Source: Candidatus Avacholeplasma faecigallinarum
GTDB taxonomy: Bacteria; Bacillota_I; Bacilli_A; Acholeplasmatales; Anaeroplasmataceae
Assembly: GCA_018715825.1 (NCBI GenBank)
Contig: DVKU01000021.1
Span: 1 to 9,146 of the forward strand
DNA: 9,146 nt
Reading direction: 5' to 3'
Both the position numbers and the translations under genes were made by a program. Under the pieces are notes generated by a model. It worked only from the letters and a program-made list of their open reading frames with translations. It had not been told where the DNA came from and searched no databases. This document shows, piece by piece, positions 1 through 6,870 of this stretch. Each line of letters begins with the position of its first letter. Position 1 is the stretch's first letter.

Positions 1-64
1 AAATTTTTGTTGTCTTATATTATAGAAATAAATAAATAAATTTTAATAAAAAAGGAGAAAGGTA

Positions 65-2440
65 ATGTATAAGAATATACTAAAGAAGACTTTGATAATA
101 TCAGCAGTAATGATAATAGTGGCAATTTTTATGGCAATAGGTCATTCAATGCCAAAAGCTTATGCAAGTGCGGATACGGCGGCGTACTCAGAAAATGAAT
201 ATGATGTAGGAGTAGAGCAAAATGTCACATTGGTAGCTTTTGATAATTCGTCATTTGAATTTACTCCTAATGAAAGTCGGGAATATTATTTTAAAATAGG
301 ATATTCGGTAACAGATATTAATTTCGATATTACAATTATAGACGAAAATAACGAGTCTATTACATGTGAAGAAGTAGAATTGCCGCAACTTCAACCAGAC
401 ACTTTGAATCGAAGATATGCCGTAAAAACAGAATTGGAGGCAAATGTTTCCTACACTGTTTTGGTAGCTCATAATTATTTCTGTGATGTGCAGGCAAACA
501 TAATCTTAACTAAGCCTCTGAAGTTCAAATCAATTTCATTTAATAACAAGCAAGTTTTTAACAACGGGGTTAGTGAAAGTTGTAATTTGATATTAGGAGA
601 GAAATATGACATACATTTTGAGTATGAAAATGGTGTTGAGAGTAAAAATCTGTTTTGGGATATAGGCGCAGGCGCAAAGAAATTCATAACTAAGGTCGAA
701 AATAGTTTTATCATTGATTGGTCCTTAGGGAATAATAGCGATTTTACGCTTAATTTTATAGATGACGAGAATTTATATTCTATAACAGCAACGGCAAAAT
801 ACCCTGTTTCCGCAACATTTAGTTGGGATTCATATAATTTTACATATACAGCAGAATTTAGAGATGAAGATAATAAACTGATGACTTCTTCACAAGCTTT
901 AAAATTTGTGGATAATTTTAGCGTAGATTTTGGCGGAATTCATAAAGAGGGAAAAGTTACTACGTACGATTTAATTAGAGAACCCATATTAGATCCAACA
1001 ACGATAATTACCGGTAGCGTTAGTTTGAAATATACAGCTTCAACTGGGAAAACATATACATATAATTTTAGCGATGCTTCACAAACAGTTAGTAATAAAA
1101 TAGTATCAATGACGGATAGCTTAGATGCTTTAAGCGAAAAGAGAGTCATTATTTTGAATAGCCAGTCTGGTTCATATAATTTTAATAGAACGATAGATGT
1201 GCCTATACATGTTGTGGCAGTATTTTTAGTGAGCGACTCGAATAAAGTATGTGAAAACTTAAACATAAATATAAAAAATGGTAATTCTACGTTTTTATAT
1301 ATGAGTAATGTACATATAAAGTCTGAGAATGATCCTTCTGAGAATGCTCCTACTTATGTAATGAATTCGCAAAGCAGTCAGTTGGAAGTTCAAATAGAAG
1401 GCACAAATAGCATTGAGGGAAAAGCGAAAAGCGCATTGTTTTACGGAAAAGGAATTAAGTTTAAAGGTTCGGGTAGCTTGATGGTTAAAGGAGCAGATGG
1501 AGAAAATGGAGAGGACGGCGACCCAGGTGTAAACGGTGGTTCTGGAGAGAACGGAAGTAGTGGATTTGCTGGTACGAATGCTTTAATATGTACATCATTA
1601 AGCTCGACTGCTAACTCTGTTACCTTAAAGGGAGGTAACGGTGGACGTGGCGGTAACGGTGGACGTGGCGGTGATGGCGTTAACGGTATAGCAAGTAAAA
1701 CTGCAGGGACTGATGCAGGCAATGGCGGACGTGGAGGTAATGGCGGACGTGGAGGTAATGCCGGTATAGGATGTAATATTACCAATATAAGCGGAGTCAA
1801 TATTTCTGATGGATATGCGGGAACAGGTGGCAATGGCGGCAATGGTGGCAACGGCGGTAATGGGGCTAATGCTTATATGAATTATGTATATCTGTCCACT
1901 GGAATAAATGTAGAAATTAATATTTCTACTAAAGCTGGAAAAGGCGGTAACGGTGGCAACGCAGGTGCTGATGGTAATGGAAATAAAAATATGAACATTT
2001 TAAGCTTTGGTGGGAACGGCGGCAATGGTGGGAACGGCGGTAATGGATTAGGCGAAAATACCTCTATTTCAAATAATGGTAGTCTTTTCCCTACATCAGT
2101 TTATTTACATAGTGATGCGCAAGTTGGTGGGAACGGCGGCAACGGCGGAATAGGTGATTATGGTGGACGTGGCGGCAACGGCGGTAACGGCGGTAATGGT
2201 GGTAACGGTCGAAATGCTGTAATGTTTGGAGCGAGTGGGACTAATGGACACGATGGAGCTGCTGGCGGCAATGGAGGTAATGGTGGCAACGGGTATTATT
2301 ATGTAGGTAATGGAGGTAATGGTGGTACTGGTGGGGCTGGCGGAGAGGCCGGGAAAGGCATATTTAAAACATATTCTAATGGGAGTCAAGGTGCTGCAGG
2401 CACAAGAGGTAGCAGTGGATTAAAAATAACCTCCAATTAA
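65..2440 (+). CDS. Secreted glycine-rich (GGN-repeat) surface protein
   Basis: The function is unknown; this is probably an extracellular structural or adhesive protein. A signal peptide is clear: basic N-terminus, hydrophobic core at about residues 10-26, and a likely cut after Ala34 or Ala36 (AYA-S / ASA-D). Residues about 45-150 look like a beta-sandwich of the pre-peptidase C-terminal type, and about 153-350 look Ig-like. Residues about 355-475 contain short beta-strand/turn units ([22 protein letters not shown]) that resemble parallel beta-helix carbohydrate-binding proteins of the Cthe_2159 type. From about residue 477 to the end, runs of GGN/GGR triplets alternate with 15-30-residue non-repetitive segments. 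GGX runs can form polyglycine-II helix bundles, as in some phage adhesins; applying that here is inference. There is no LPXTG or S-layer anchor. The start has AGGAG 7 nt upstream. A -10-like TATATT lies at 16-21, but any -35 would fall outside the window. First gene of a three- or four-gene operon. Confidence 0.85.
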   Translation: MYKNILKKTLIISAVMIIVAIFMAIGHSMPKAYASADTAAYSENEYDVGVEQNVTLVAFDNSSFEFTPNESREYYFKIGYSVTDINFDITIIDENNESITCEEVELPQLQPDTLNRRYAVKTELEANVSYTVLVAHNYFCDVQANIILTKPLKFKSISFNNKQVFNNGVSESCNLILGEKYDIHFEYENGVESKNLFWDIGAGAKKFITKVENSFIIDWSLGNNSDFTLNFIDDENLYSITATAKYPVSATFSWDSYNFTYTAEFRDEDNKLMTSSQALKFVDNFSVDFGGIHKEGKVTTYDLIREPILDPTTIITGSVSLKYTASTGKTYTYNFSDASQTVSNKIVSMTDSLDALSEKRVIILNSQSGSYNFNRTIDVPIHVVAVFLVSDSNKVCENLNINIKNGNSTFLYMSNVHIKSENDPSENAPTYVMNSQSSQLEVQIEGTNSIEGKAKSALFYGKGIKFKGSGSLMVKGADGENGEDGDPGVNGGSGENGSSGFAGTNALICTSLSSTANSVTLKGGNGGRGGNGGRGGDGVNGIASKTAGTDAGNGGRGGNGGRGGNAGIGCNITNISGVNISDGYAGTGGNGGNGGNGGNGANAYMNYVYLSTGINVEINISTKAGKGGNGGNAGADGNGNKNMNILSFGGNGGNGGNGGNGLGENTSISNNGSLFPTSVYLHSDAQVGGNGGNGGIGDYGGRGGNGGNGGNGGNGRNAVMFGASGTNGHDGAAGGNGGNGGNGYYYVGNGGNGGTGGAGGEAGKGIFKTYSNGSQGAAGTRGSSGLKITSN
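1493..2437 (+). repeat. GGN-encoding 9-bp repeat region
   Basis: This is the coding repeat tract of the glycine-rich protein. Its unit is about 9 bp, GGN GGN AAY (Gly-Gly-Asn) or with CGT (Gly-Gly-Arg), arranged in at least five blocks separated by unique sequence. Two exact or near-exact 18-bp tandem duplications are visible: 1640-1657 with 1658-1675, and 1724-1741 with 1742-1759. Synonymous third positions vary between most units, so the protein pattern is older or more constrained than the DNA pattern, whereas the 18-bp pairs look recent. The tract is markedly richer in G than the rest of the window. Confidence 0.85.
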
Positions 2441-2461
2441 TTTATAAAAAGGAGTGACATA

Positions 2462-2968
2462 ATGCAAAAAATAAAAAATTACAAGACAATTCTGATTTCA
2501 ATAATTTTAATTTCCATATCGATGATTTTTATATCATCCTGTAAAGTAGCAGAGGATAAGTTGTATCAAAGTGTAACATTAGAAGTATTTTATCCTATTA
2601 CAAGTGAAAGGATAGAAGAAAATAAGACATATAAATTTGAATATGACGGCACTCCTAAAGTTTTTACTGCAAAAGTAAAACTTGATGAAACAGGCAAGTA
2701 TTTGGAAGACAAGGATTTTGAAGATAATGATTGGCAATCACATATTAGAATGCTTGTGAGAACCAAAGACGATGCTGCTTATAAAGATTATAGAATTGTT
2801 GATGGAGAAGAAGTGGTTTATGATTGGACAAATGTCGCAGATTGGCCAATAGATTTTGGGGTTTATGAAATTCAATTTGAATTTAACAATCATGGTCCAT
2901 TAGATAAAATAAAAAATAGTACTAAATATATTAAAACTTGGTTTTATTTTACCATTGAAATATTATAA
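2462..2968 (+). CDS. Small surface lipoprotein, function unknown
   Basis: A 168-residue lipoprotein. It has a basic N-terminus, a hydrophobic stretch at residues about 9-24, and a lipobox ISSC placing the lipidated cysteine at Cys27. The mature part is about 140 residues, acidic, aromatic-rich and probably all-beta. The segment YKFEYDGTPKVFTAKV near residues 54-70 resembles the opening of MBG/Ig-like repeat domains seen in Gram-positive surface proteins; this is a motif-level likeness only. It would be attached to the outer face of the cytoplasmic membrane. The start is fixed by AGGAG 7 nt upstream. It begins 21 bp after the glycine-rich gene and ends 12 bp before the next gene, so it is almost certainly co-transcribed and may anchor or assemble the two secreted partners, which is inference. 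No enzyme motif is visible. Confidence 0.8.
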   Translation: MQKIKNYKTILISIILISISMIFISSCKVAEDKLYQSVTLEVFYPITSERIEENKTYKFEYDGTPKVFTAKVKLDETGKYLEDKDFEDNDWQSHIRMLVRTKDDAAYKDYRIVDGEEVVYDWTNVADWPIDFGVYEIQFEFNNHGPLDKIKNSTKYIKTWFYFTIEIL

Positions 2969-2980
2969 AAGGAGAAAATA

Positions 2981-5761
2981 ATGAGGAGAATACATGTTTG
3001 TATTATTGGCATAATAATGGCAATATTATCAGTCTTTTTGATTTGCATTATCAATCTCAATATGTATGCTTTTGCAGATAATGAATATGATGAGCAGAGT
3101 ATTTTAGCTTTATGTAAGCAAGTAACAGGAGATAATACATTTTGGGATAATAATAACAGAGAGTTGAAGTTGGAAGAATATCCTGATTACATAACGGAAA
3201 GGTTTGAAACATCTAATTTTTATAACGAGAACACACAAATATACGATGAATGGATTACAAAAATTGTACCTATACAATTGTTTGAGCAAAAGATGCAAGA
3301 CTTCCTTTATGTTGGTGATGCGTACGGGTTCTATTTTGATTATGATAAAAGTGAAGATACTTTTTTAGTGTTTTTTATTAAACCAGATATTAATATGTAC
3401 AGTTCTGGACAGTTAAGATATAGAGTTGAGCCTTTTTATTATGAGAAATATAAATTTAATCAAGATAATAATTTGAGTATATTATATTACGGTAATAATT
3501 CACAACACTATTTCAGAGAGTATTATAAAGTTAAAAAATTATACCTAAAAGACATTTCGTTTAGCGGAAGTTTATATAATCAATTTCATTTGAATCAAGG
3601 AGAAGACGGGTATATTGATGAAAACGATAATGGAGGTTATTTTGTTGGGAATAGATATGTTTTTAGTGGCGTGTCAACGCAAACCGGAAAAAACGAATTT
3701 TCAGAAACTGTTTTAAAAACTACGGTTGGTTATATTCCTATAGTTGGAGACGTAGTTGGTAAGGCAACCAATGTTAACGATATAGTAAAAGGTATAGTTG
3801 ATTATATCGAAGCGTCAAGCAGGGATTACAGAGTAATTAAATCTAATAATGACGATTTTGGGGTTGAACTGGACGAATTGGATGCCGTTTCTCAAATAGA
3901 AAAATATGGGTATTTATTAAAGGATAGCTATACATATTTAAAAACACCTAATAATGAGAATGCTGTTTTATTAGGAATTAATAATGGCTGTTATGCCCAA
4001 AATACTTTTTTAGTTAATTATGCGGATCATCGAAATAAGTGGGATACTTTGTTTGCAAGTCAAATATCGTTAGATATTGTAGAAGAAGAAAATACTGAAA
4101 GTATAACAGACTCAACGATTAAAGTATTAAAAACAGGTGTTACCTCAAATGATTATTATTATAATTTGAATAATAACGAGGAATTTCAAATCGATGAAAA
4201 TGGGTCATTAGATTTATATATTTTAGGTAATGCCGAATTAAAGCTCAATTTTGTCGCTCCAGTAAATAGTGCATATACATTTTCGGGTTATAATAATGAA
4301 GATATTATAGTCGAAGTATTGAATCAGAATGTAGTATTTAAAGATTTGGATAATAAACTTATTGTTGATTTGGAAAATAATGAAACTTGTCGTTTAAAAT
4401 TAGAAAGCGTAGAGGGGGAAGGAGTATATAAATTTACTATTAATTGTATGTTTACTCCGGAAAAATTAAACTTGAATGTTCCATTGCAAAGAACGATAAA
4501 ACCGAGTGAGACAGAATATTTGCTTATTTATAATGATGAGGGTTCGCCGTTTGATTTATCTATAATTAGCAATAATGAAGTTGAAGCTGGTTTATATCTA
4601 GACAACAGAGAAAATATAATTGGTAGTTTATTAAGCGGTGAGTTATTAGAACCCTCGTATTATCTTTTTGATAATAGAAATTATTATTTAGCTATACATA
4701 ATTACTCTAATGTCGATAGCCTTGCGACCGTAGAGCTTAAAAATGTGAACACTTTAAAGATGGGGGAAGAAAATACTTTTGAGATTTCAGATTCAAAATA
4801 TTTTAAATATAGCCCAATAGTTACGTCTGAATATAAATTCGAATTCTCTAGTGACGGGCTATATGAAATAGAAATTTATGATGAAGATAATAAATTTTTA
4901 GCTGGAACACCTGATAATAAAGCGGAGATCTCGCACCTTTTGGAAGGAGAGCATGTTTATAATGTTCTTGTTAAAAATATATCTCATGATGAAAGTCTTG
5001 TTAAAATATTAGTTAATCCTAATCCCGTTAATATAAATATCGGAAGTAATATTTTATATCAATTTACGAGTGAAAACTGTTATAAGCTAGTACCTAATAT
5101 ATCTGCAAATTATTTAATCAGTTTAACTGATAATGATTTCATAATTTATGACTCTCAATGGCAAACTGTTTGTGCCTCAAATGGTAATTACTATCTTGAG
5201 AAGCAAGGTAATTACTTCATTGTTGTTAATGGCTCACCAGAAGAAGAATTCACCTTGAATGTTGATTTGTGCTATACAACTCAAGAGAGTGGAATAGTTC
5301 CTGATTCAGGTGAGATTGTTGTAAAGTTTATCCCTAATAAGTCAGTGAAATACGAGGTTGACGGCGCAGAAAATGTAGAATGGTATGACTCTAATCTAAT
5401 TGAGTCAGGAGCCTATTTAATTAAAGATAAAGTATATTATGTAAAAATAAAAGGACAAGCGAATACTGAGTATGTAATAAGGCAAGGGAAAGAATATACC
5501 CAAATTTCTGTTAACCGATTAGTAAATTTGTTTGAAGGTTCATATACATTCACTATTCAATCGGCTGGGAATTACGTTATTATGTTTTATTGTGGTAAAA
5601 ACACTGTAGATTTTACTTTATACAATGAAAGCGGCGAAGAAGTTTGTTCTTATAACGCTGGAAGTGGCAATATTCCATTAAATTTACCTGCTGGCGCGTA
5701 TACTTTTGACTTGTCGGTAAGCACGGCGACTTCAGCCGGAATAATAGTCAAGGCGAGATAA
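2981..5761 (+). CDS. Large secreted multi-domain beta-module protein
   Basis: A 926-residue exported protein of unknown function. The signal peptide has a hydrophobic core at about residues 6-28 and a likely cut after Ala32 (AFA-D). Residues about 33-240 form an aromatic-rich N-terminal domain I do not recognise. Residues about 247-280 hold a Gly-spaced, partly hydrophobic stretch (TVGYIPIVGDVVGKATNV) of the sort often found at the linker or membrane-facing part of toxin-like proteins; this is a weak analogy. From about 390 to the end there are roughly six modules of 75-95 residues with recurring patterns such as YKFEFSSDGLYEIEIYDEDN and a closing YNVLVKN or YTFDLSV strand. These resemble pre-peptidase C-terminal beta-sandwich domains, and the same kind of module is near the N-terminus of the glycine-rich protein. 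No protease, glycosidase or sorting motif was seen. AGGAG lies 6 nt before the start. The stop overlaps the next small ORF as TAATG. Confidence 0.82.
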   Translation: MRRIHVCIIGIIMAILSVFLICIINLNMYAFADNEYDEQSILALCKQVTGDNTFWDNNNRELKLEEYPDYITERFETSNFYNENTQIYDEWITKIVPIQLFEQKMQDFLYVGDAYGFYFDYDKSEDTFLVFFIKPDINMYSSGQLRYRVEPFYYEKYKFNQDNNLSILYYGNNSQHYFREYYKVKKLYLKDISFSGSLYNQFHLNQGEDGYIDENDNGGYFVGNRYVFSGVSTQTGKNEFSETVLKTTVGYIPIVGDVVGKATNVNDIVKGIVDYIEASSRDYRVIKSNNDDFGVELDELDAVSQIEKYGYLLKDSYTYLKTPNNENAVLLGINNGCYAQNTFLVNYADHRNKWDTLFASQISLDIVEEENTESITDSTIKVLKTGVTSNDYYYNLNNNEEFQIDENGSLDLYILGNAELKLNFVAPVNSAYTFSGYNNEDIIVEVLNQNVVFKDLDNKLIVDLENNETCRLKLESVEGEGVYKFTINCMFTPEKLNLNVPLQRTIKPSETEYLLIYNDEGSPFDLSIISNNEVEAGLYLDNRENIIGSLLSGELLEPSYYLFDNRNYYLAIHNYSNVDSLATVELKNVNTLKMGEENTFEISDSKYFKYSPIVTSEYKFEFSSDGLYEIEIYDEDNKFLAGTPDNKAEISHLLEGEHVYNVLVKNISHDESLVKILVNPNPVNINIGSNILYQFTSENCYKLVPNISANYLISLTDNDFIIYDSQWQTVCASNGNYYLEKQGNYFIVVNGSPEEEFTLNVDLCYTTQESGIVPDSGEIVVKFIPNKSVKYEVDGAENVEWYDSNLIESGAYLIKDKVYYVKIKGQANTEYVIRQGKEYTQISVNRLVNLFEGSYTFTIQSAGNYVIMFYCGKNTVDFTLYNESGEEVCSYNAGSGNIPLNLPAGAYTFDLSVSTATSAGIIVKAR

Positions 5762-5907
5762 TGAATGATAAAAATTTATATATCAAACATGAATATATTT
5801 TATATGGTCGTCAGCCACTGATGGCGGAATGTTTTAAATGTGATTGCAAATGTAAAGACAGTAGAATTATCTACTCTGATATTAATGAACAGTTTTTAAA
5901 ATATTAG
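5761..5907 (+). CDS. Small Cys-rich ORF coupled to operon end (48 aa)
   Basis: A 48-codon ORF whose ATG overlaps the stop of the large secreted protein (TAATG), with AGG 7 nt upstream (5751-5753), the same spacing used by other genes of the operon. The product starts MNDKNLYIKHEYILYG, has a compact cysteine cluster C-x2-C-x-C-x-C (CFKCDCKC, residues about 24-31), and ends EQFLKY. It has no signal peptide or membrane segment. It lies between the large gene and the operon terminator, so it would be on the same transcript. The cluster could bind metal, or the ORF could be chance or a remnant. Start context and position are the main evidence for translation; the product is not recognised. Confidence 0.42.
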   Translation: MNDKNLYIKHEYILYGRQPLMAECFKCDCKCKDSRIIYSDINEQFLKY

Positions 5908-5938
5908 TGACTGAAATTATTCATTAACTCAGTAAAAA

Positions 5939-5966
5939 GCGCAGCATCAATATGCTGCGCTTTTTT
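5939..5966 (+). terminator. Intrinsic terminator of the secreted-protein operon
   Basis: The perfect 9-bp stem GCGCAGCAT / ATGCTGCGC (5939-5947 with 5952-5960) has a CAAT tetraloop and is followed by six T. It is preceded by a run of A, so it could also stop transcription arriving from the other strand. It lies 31 bp after the small Cys-rich ORF and closes the operon. Confidence 0.92.
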
Positions 5967-6019
5967 CATATATATTATAATAAATTTCATTTTTTTGAGA
6001 AAAGCCAATAAATTATGCA

Positions 6020-6093
6020 TTCAAAGATATTGGCAAATCATTGGCAAGTAAATTTTTATTATGCTTAAAATGGGCATTTTTGAGCTATTTTTG
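6020..6093 (+). repeat. Imperfect direct repeat, copy A
   Basis: This 74-bp segment matches 8941-9015 in direct orientation. By eye about 59 of 75 aligned positions agree, with one single-base gap. The best-conserved parts are ATATTGGCAAA, TTGGCAA, TTTTTGAGC and ATTTTTG. Each copy carries two TTGGCAA words 11 bp apart (here at 6030 and 6041). A T-run ending in GAG lies shortly upstream of both copies, so the homology may extend with an indel. Its nature is unknown: possible recombination site, end of an element, or dispersed intergenic repeat. Confidence 0.7.
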
Positions 6094-6134
6094 CCTTAAA
6101 ATGCATTAATTTCGCGCGTTTTGAAAATCGGTAA

Positions 6135-6179
6135 ATAGCTGCAAATGGAAGCGCTGGCAATATGGGCAATAATGGTTAA
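6135..6179 (+). pseudogene. 3'-end remnant of a second Gly/Asn-rich protein gene
   Basis: One frame reads IAANGSAGNMGNNG followed by a TAA stop. The composition matches the Gly-Asn repeat protein at the left of the window but is not its actual C-terminus. The frame is closed by a stop at 6132-6134 and has no start signal, so only a tail remains. A strong terminator begins 10 bp after the stop, as expected if this is the original 3' end of a lost paralogous gene. At 14 codons, chance cannot be excluded, but the combination of composition, stop and terminator is suggestive. Confidence 0.4.
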
Positions 6180-6188
6180 TGTATTTGA

Positions 6189-6224
6189 GGATGAGTCCGA
6201 TATTGTATCGAACTCATCCCTTTT
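6189..6224 (+). terminator. Intrinsic terminator after the Gly-rich remnant
   Basis: The stem GGATGAGT / ACTCATCC (6189-6196 with 6212-6219) continues, after one C-A mismatch, into CGATA / TATCG (6198-6202 with 6206-6210) with a TTG loop. It is followed by C and TTTT. It lies over 220 bp beyond the first terminator with no intact gene between, so it probably belonged to the degraded gene just upstream. Confidence 0.82.
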
Positions 6225-6561
6225 AAAAAGGTGAAAGGAGAGATAACACAAATCTATTAAGAGTCATATTATGAAGAAAGTCAACGTATGGGCTTAACAT
6301 CATTTAAGTGTAGTGGCTTTAGGATGGTTTCATAAGCATTTAGCTTGACGGAAAGCGCTTATTATTTTGGTTGCTAATCAATAAAGACCTATGGAGATTT
6401 TGTGTCTGTGACAATAATATTATATAAAAAGAAAAGTCAAACGTCGTTTGAACATAGATAAAATGGTTTAAAATTTAAACGGTAAAGTGAAATATTTATC
6501 ACGTTTAATTTTTCTGATTGAAAAAATATGATAAATAATTTTATAATTTGATTCTTTTTTC
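6225..6561. other. Non-coding stretch, no convincing gene
   Basis: About 340 bp with no supported gene. At 6229-6246 a good Shine-Dalgarno (AAAGGAGAG) is followed by ATAACA where other genes here have ATAATG or similar, which may be the fossil of a start. An ATG at 6269 yields only eight codons (MKKVNVWA). A frame from 6336 to 6461 reads like coding sequence but is broken by a TAA at 6375 and has no start. The right part holds palindromes listed separately. Confidence 0.5.
6437..6506. promoter_or_regulatory. Cluster of palindromes, possible operators
   Basis: Two perfect odd-length palindromes occur: TCAAACG-T-CGTTTGA (6437-6451) and GTTTAAA-A-TTTAAAC (6466-6480), with centres 29 bp apart. 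A third, looser inverted pair follows: TAAACG (6476-6481) and GTGA (6487-6490) facing TCACGTTTA (6499-6507). The word AAACG/CGTTT recurs four times in otherwise very AT-rich DNA. The cluster ends about 55 bp upstream of the -35 box at 6562, a plausible place for an activator or repressor site. No known operator consensus was recognised. Confidence 0.4.
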
Positions 6562-6590
6562 TTGACAAATTTGGGCATTTTTGTTAAAAT
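6562..6590 (+). promoter_or_regulatory. Near-consensus sigma-A promoter with extended -10
   Basis: TTGACA (6562-6567), a 17-bp spacer, and TAAAAT (6585-6590) preceded by TGT, giving an extended -10. The expected transcription start is around 6597 (A). This is the strongest promoter visible in the window. It drives the short RNA ending at 6682 and, if the terminator is read through, the two membrane-protein genes. Confidence 0.82.
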
Positions 6591-6596
6591 AACAAT

Positions 6597-6682
6597 ATCT
6601 TTAATTGGAGCTCCGTAGACAGCGACATTTTCGCCGAGGTGCTAAGGTGTTTAGGGTGCTTCTGCTAATGCAGAAGTTTTTT
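6597..6682 (+). ncRNA. Short structured RNA or attenuated leader, class unknown
   Basis: From the predicted transcription start to the terminator this would be an RNA of about 86 nt. It contains the self-complementary GGAGCTCC (6608-6615), a small hairpin GCGA-CATTT-TCGC (6622-6634), and a G-rich segment with GAGGTGC, AAGGTG and AGGGTGC before the terminator hairpin. It could be an independent small RNA, or a leader controlling the genes that start at 6871. CTCCG at 6611-6615 is complementary to the CGGAG loop of the hairpin at 6693-6709 beyond the terminator, which could matter in read-through transcripts. I could not match it to a known riboswitch family. Boundaries are inferred. Confidence 0.5.
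6659..6682 (+). terminator. Intrinsic terminator of the short RNA
   Basis: The perfect 7-bp stem CTTCTGC / GCAGAAG (6659-6665 with 6670-6676) has a TAAT loop and is followed directly by six T. It lies only about 70 bp after the -10 box and 188 bp before the next start codon, the layout of either a small RNA gene or an attenuator. Confidence 0.85.
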
Positions 6683-6870
6683 ATTTCTGTATGAGACGCG
6701 GAGTGTCTCTTTGCTTTAAGCATTTTCAATATTTAGATATGCACGAATTATTACTAATGCACCTGCGTATTATTATACGCAACATATCAGTTGAGCTTAT
6801 GTGTTCGAAAAAAGATATATGAGTTAAATACACATATTATAAATATTAGATTTTTAACCAAAAGAAAATT
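6683..6870 (+). promoter_or_regulatory. Untranslated region before the 280-aa gene
   Basis: About 190 bp with hairpins but no supported gene: GAGAC-GCGGAGT-GTCTC (6693-6709), TGCGTAT-TATT-ATACGCA (6764-6781, no T tail), and a wide inverted pair TATGTGT (6798-6804) / ACACATA (6830-6836). A 27-codon ORF from an ATG near 6739 lacks a ribosome-binding site and was not called. TATTAT around 6835-6840 could be a -10 box, but no good -35 accompanies it. Confidence 0.4.

Noticed and set aside
1441..1851. Minus-strand ORF of 136 codons rich in PPLPP.
   Set aside because: It is the antisense of the GGN repeat tract; Gly codons read backward give Pro. It has no start signal and lies inside a convincing + strand gene.
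2105..2389. Minus-strand ORF rich in Thr/Ile/Ser.
   Set aside because: Another shadow of the repeat codons in a different frame.
1493..2437. Short regular repeats considered as a CRISPR array or a collagen-like Gly-X-Y tract.
   Set aside because: The repeats are 9-bp in-frame coding units without uniform spacers, and the protein triplet is G-G-N with very little proline, so neither fits.
3110..3298. Minus-strand ORF of 62 codons.
   Set aside because: It lies wholly inside the large secreted-protein gene, with no start signal and typical antisense composition.
6597..6682. Short leader considered as a guanidine-III, lysine or T-box riboswitch because of GAGGTGC and AGGGTG words.
   Set aside because: Only short words match; the rest of each consensus (core pairing, T-box bulge GGTGG, lysine five-way junction) is absent.
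6739..6822. ORF of 27 codons starting MHELLLMHLR in the leader of the 280-aa gene.
   Set aside because: No ribosome-binding site, and it overlaps hairpins that better explain the sequence.
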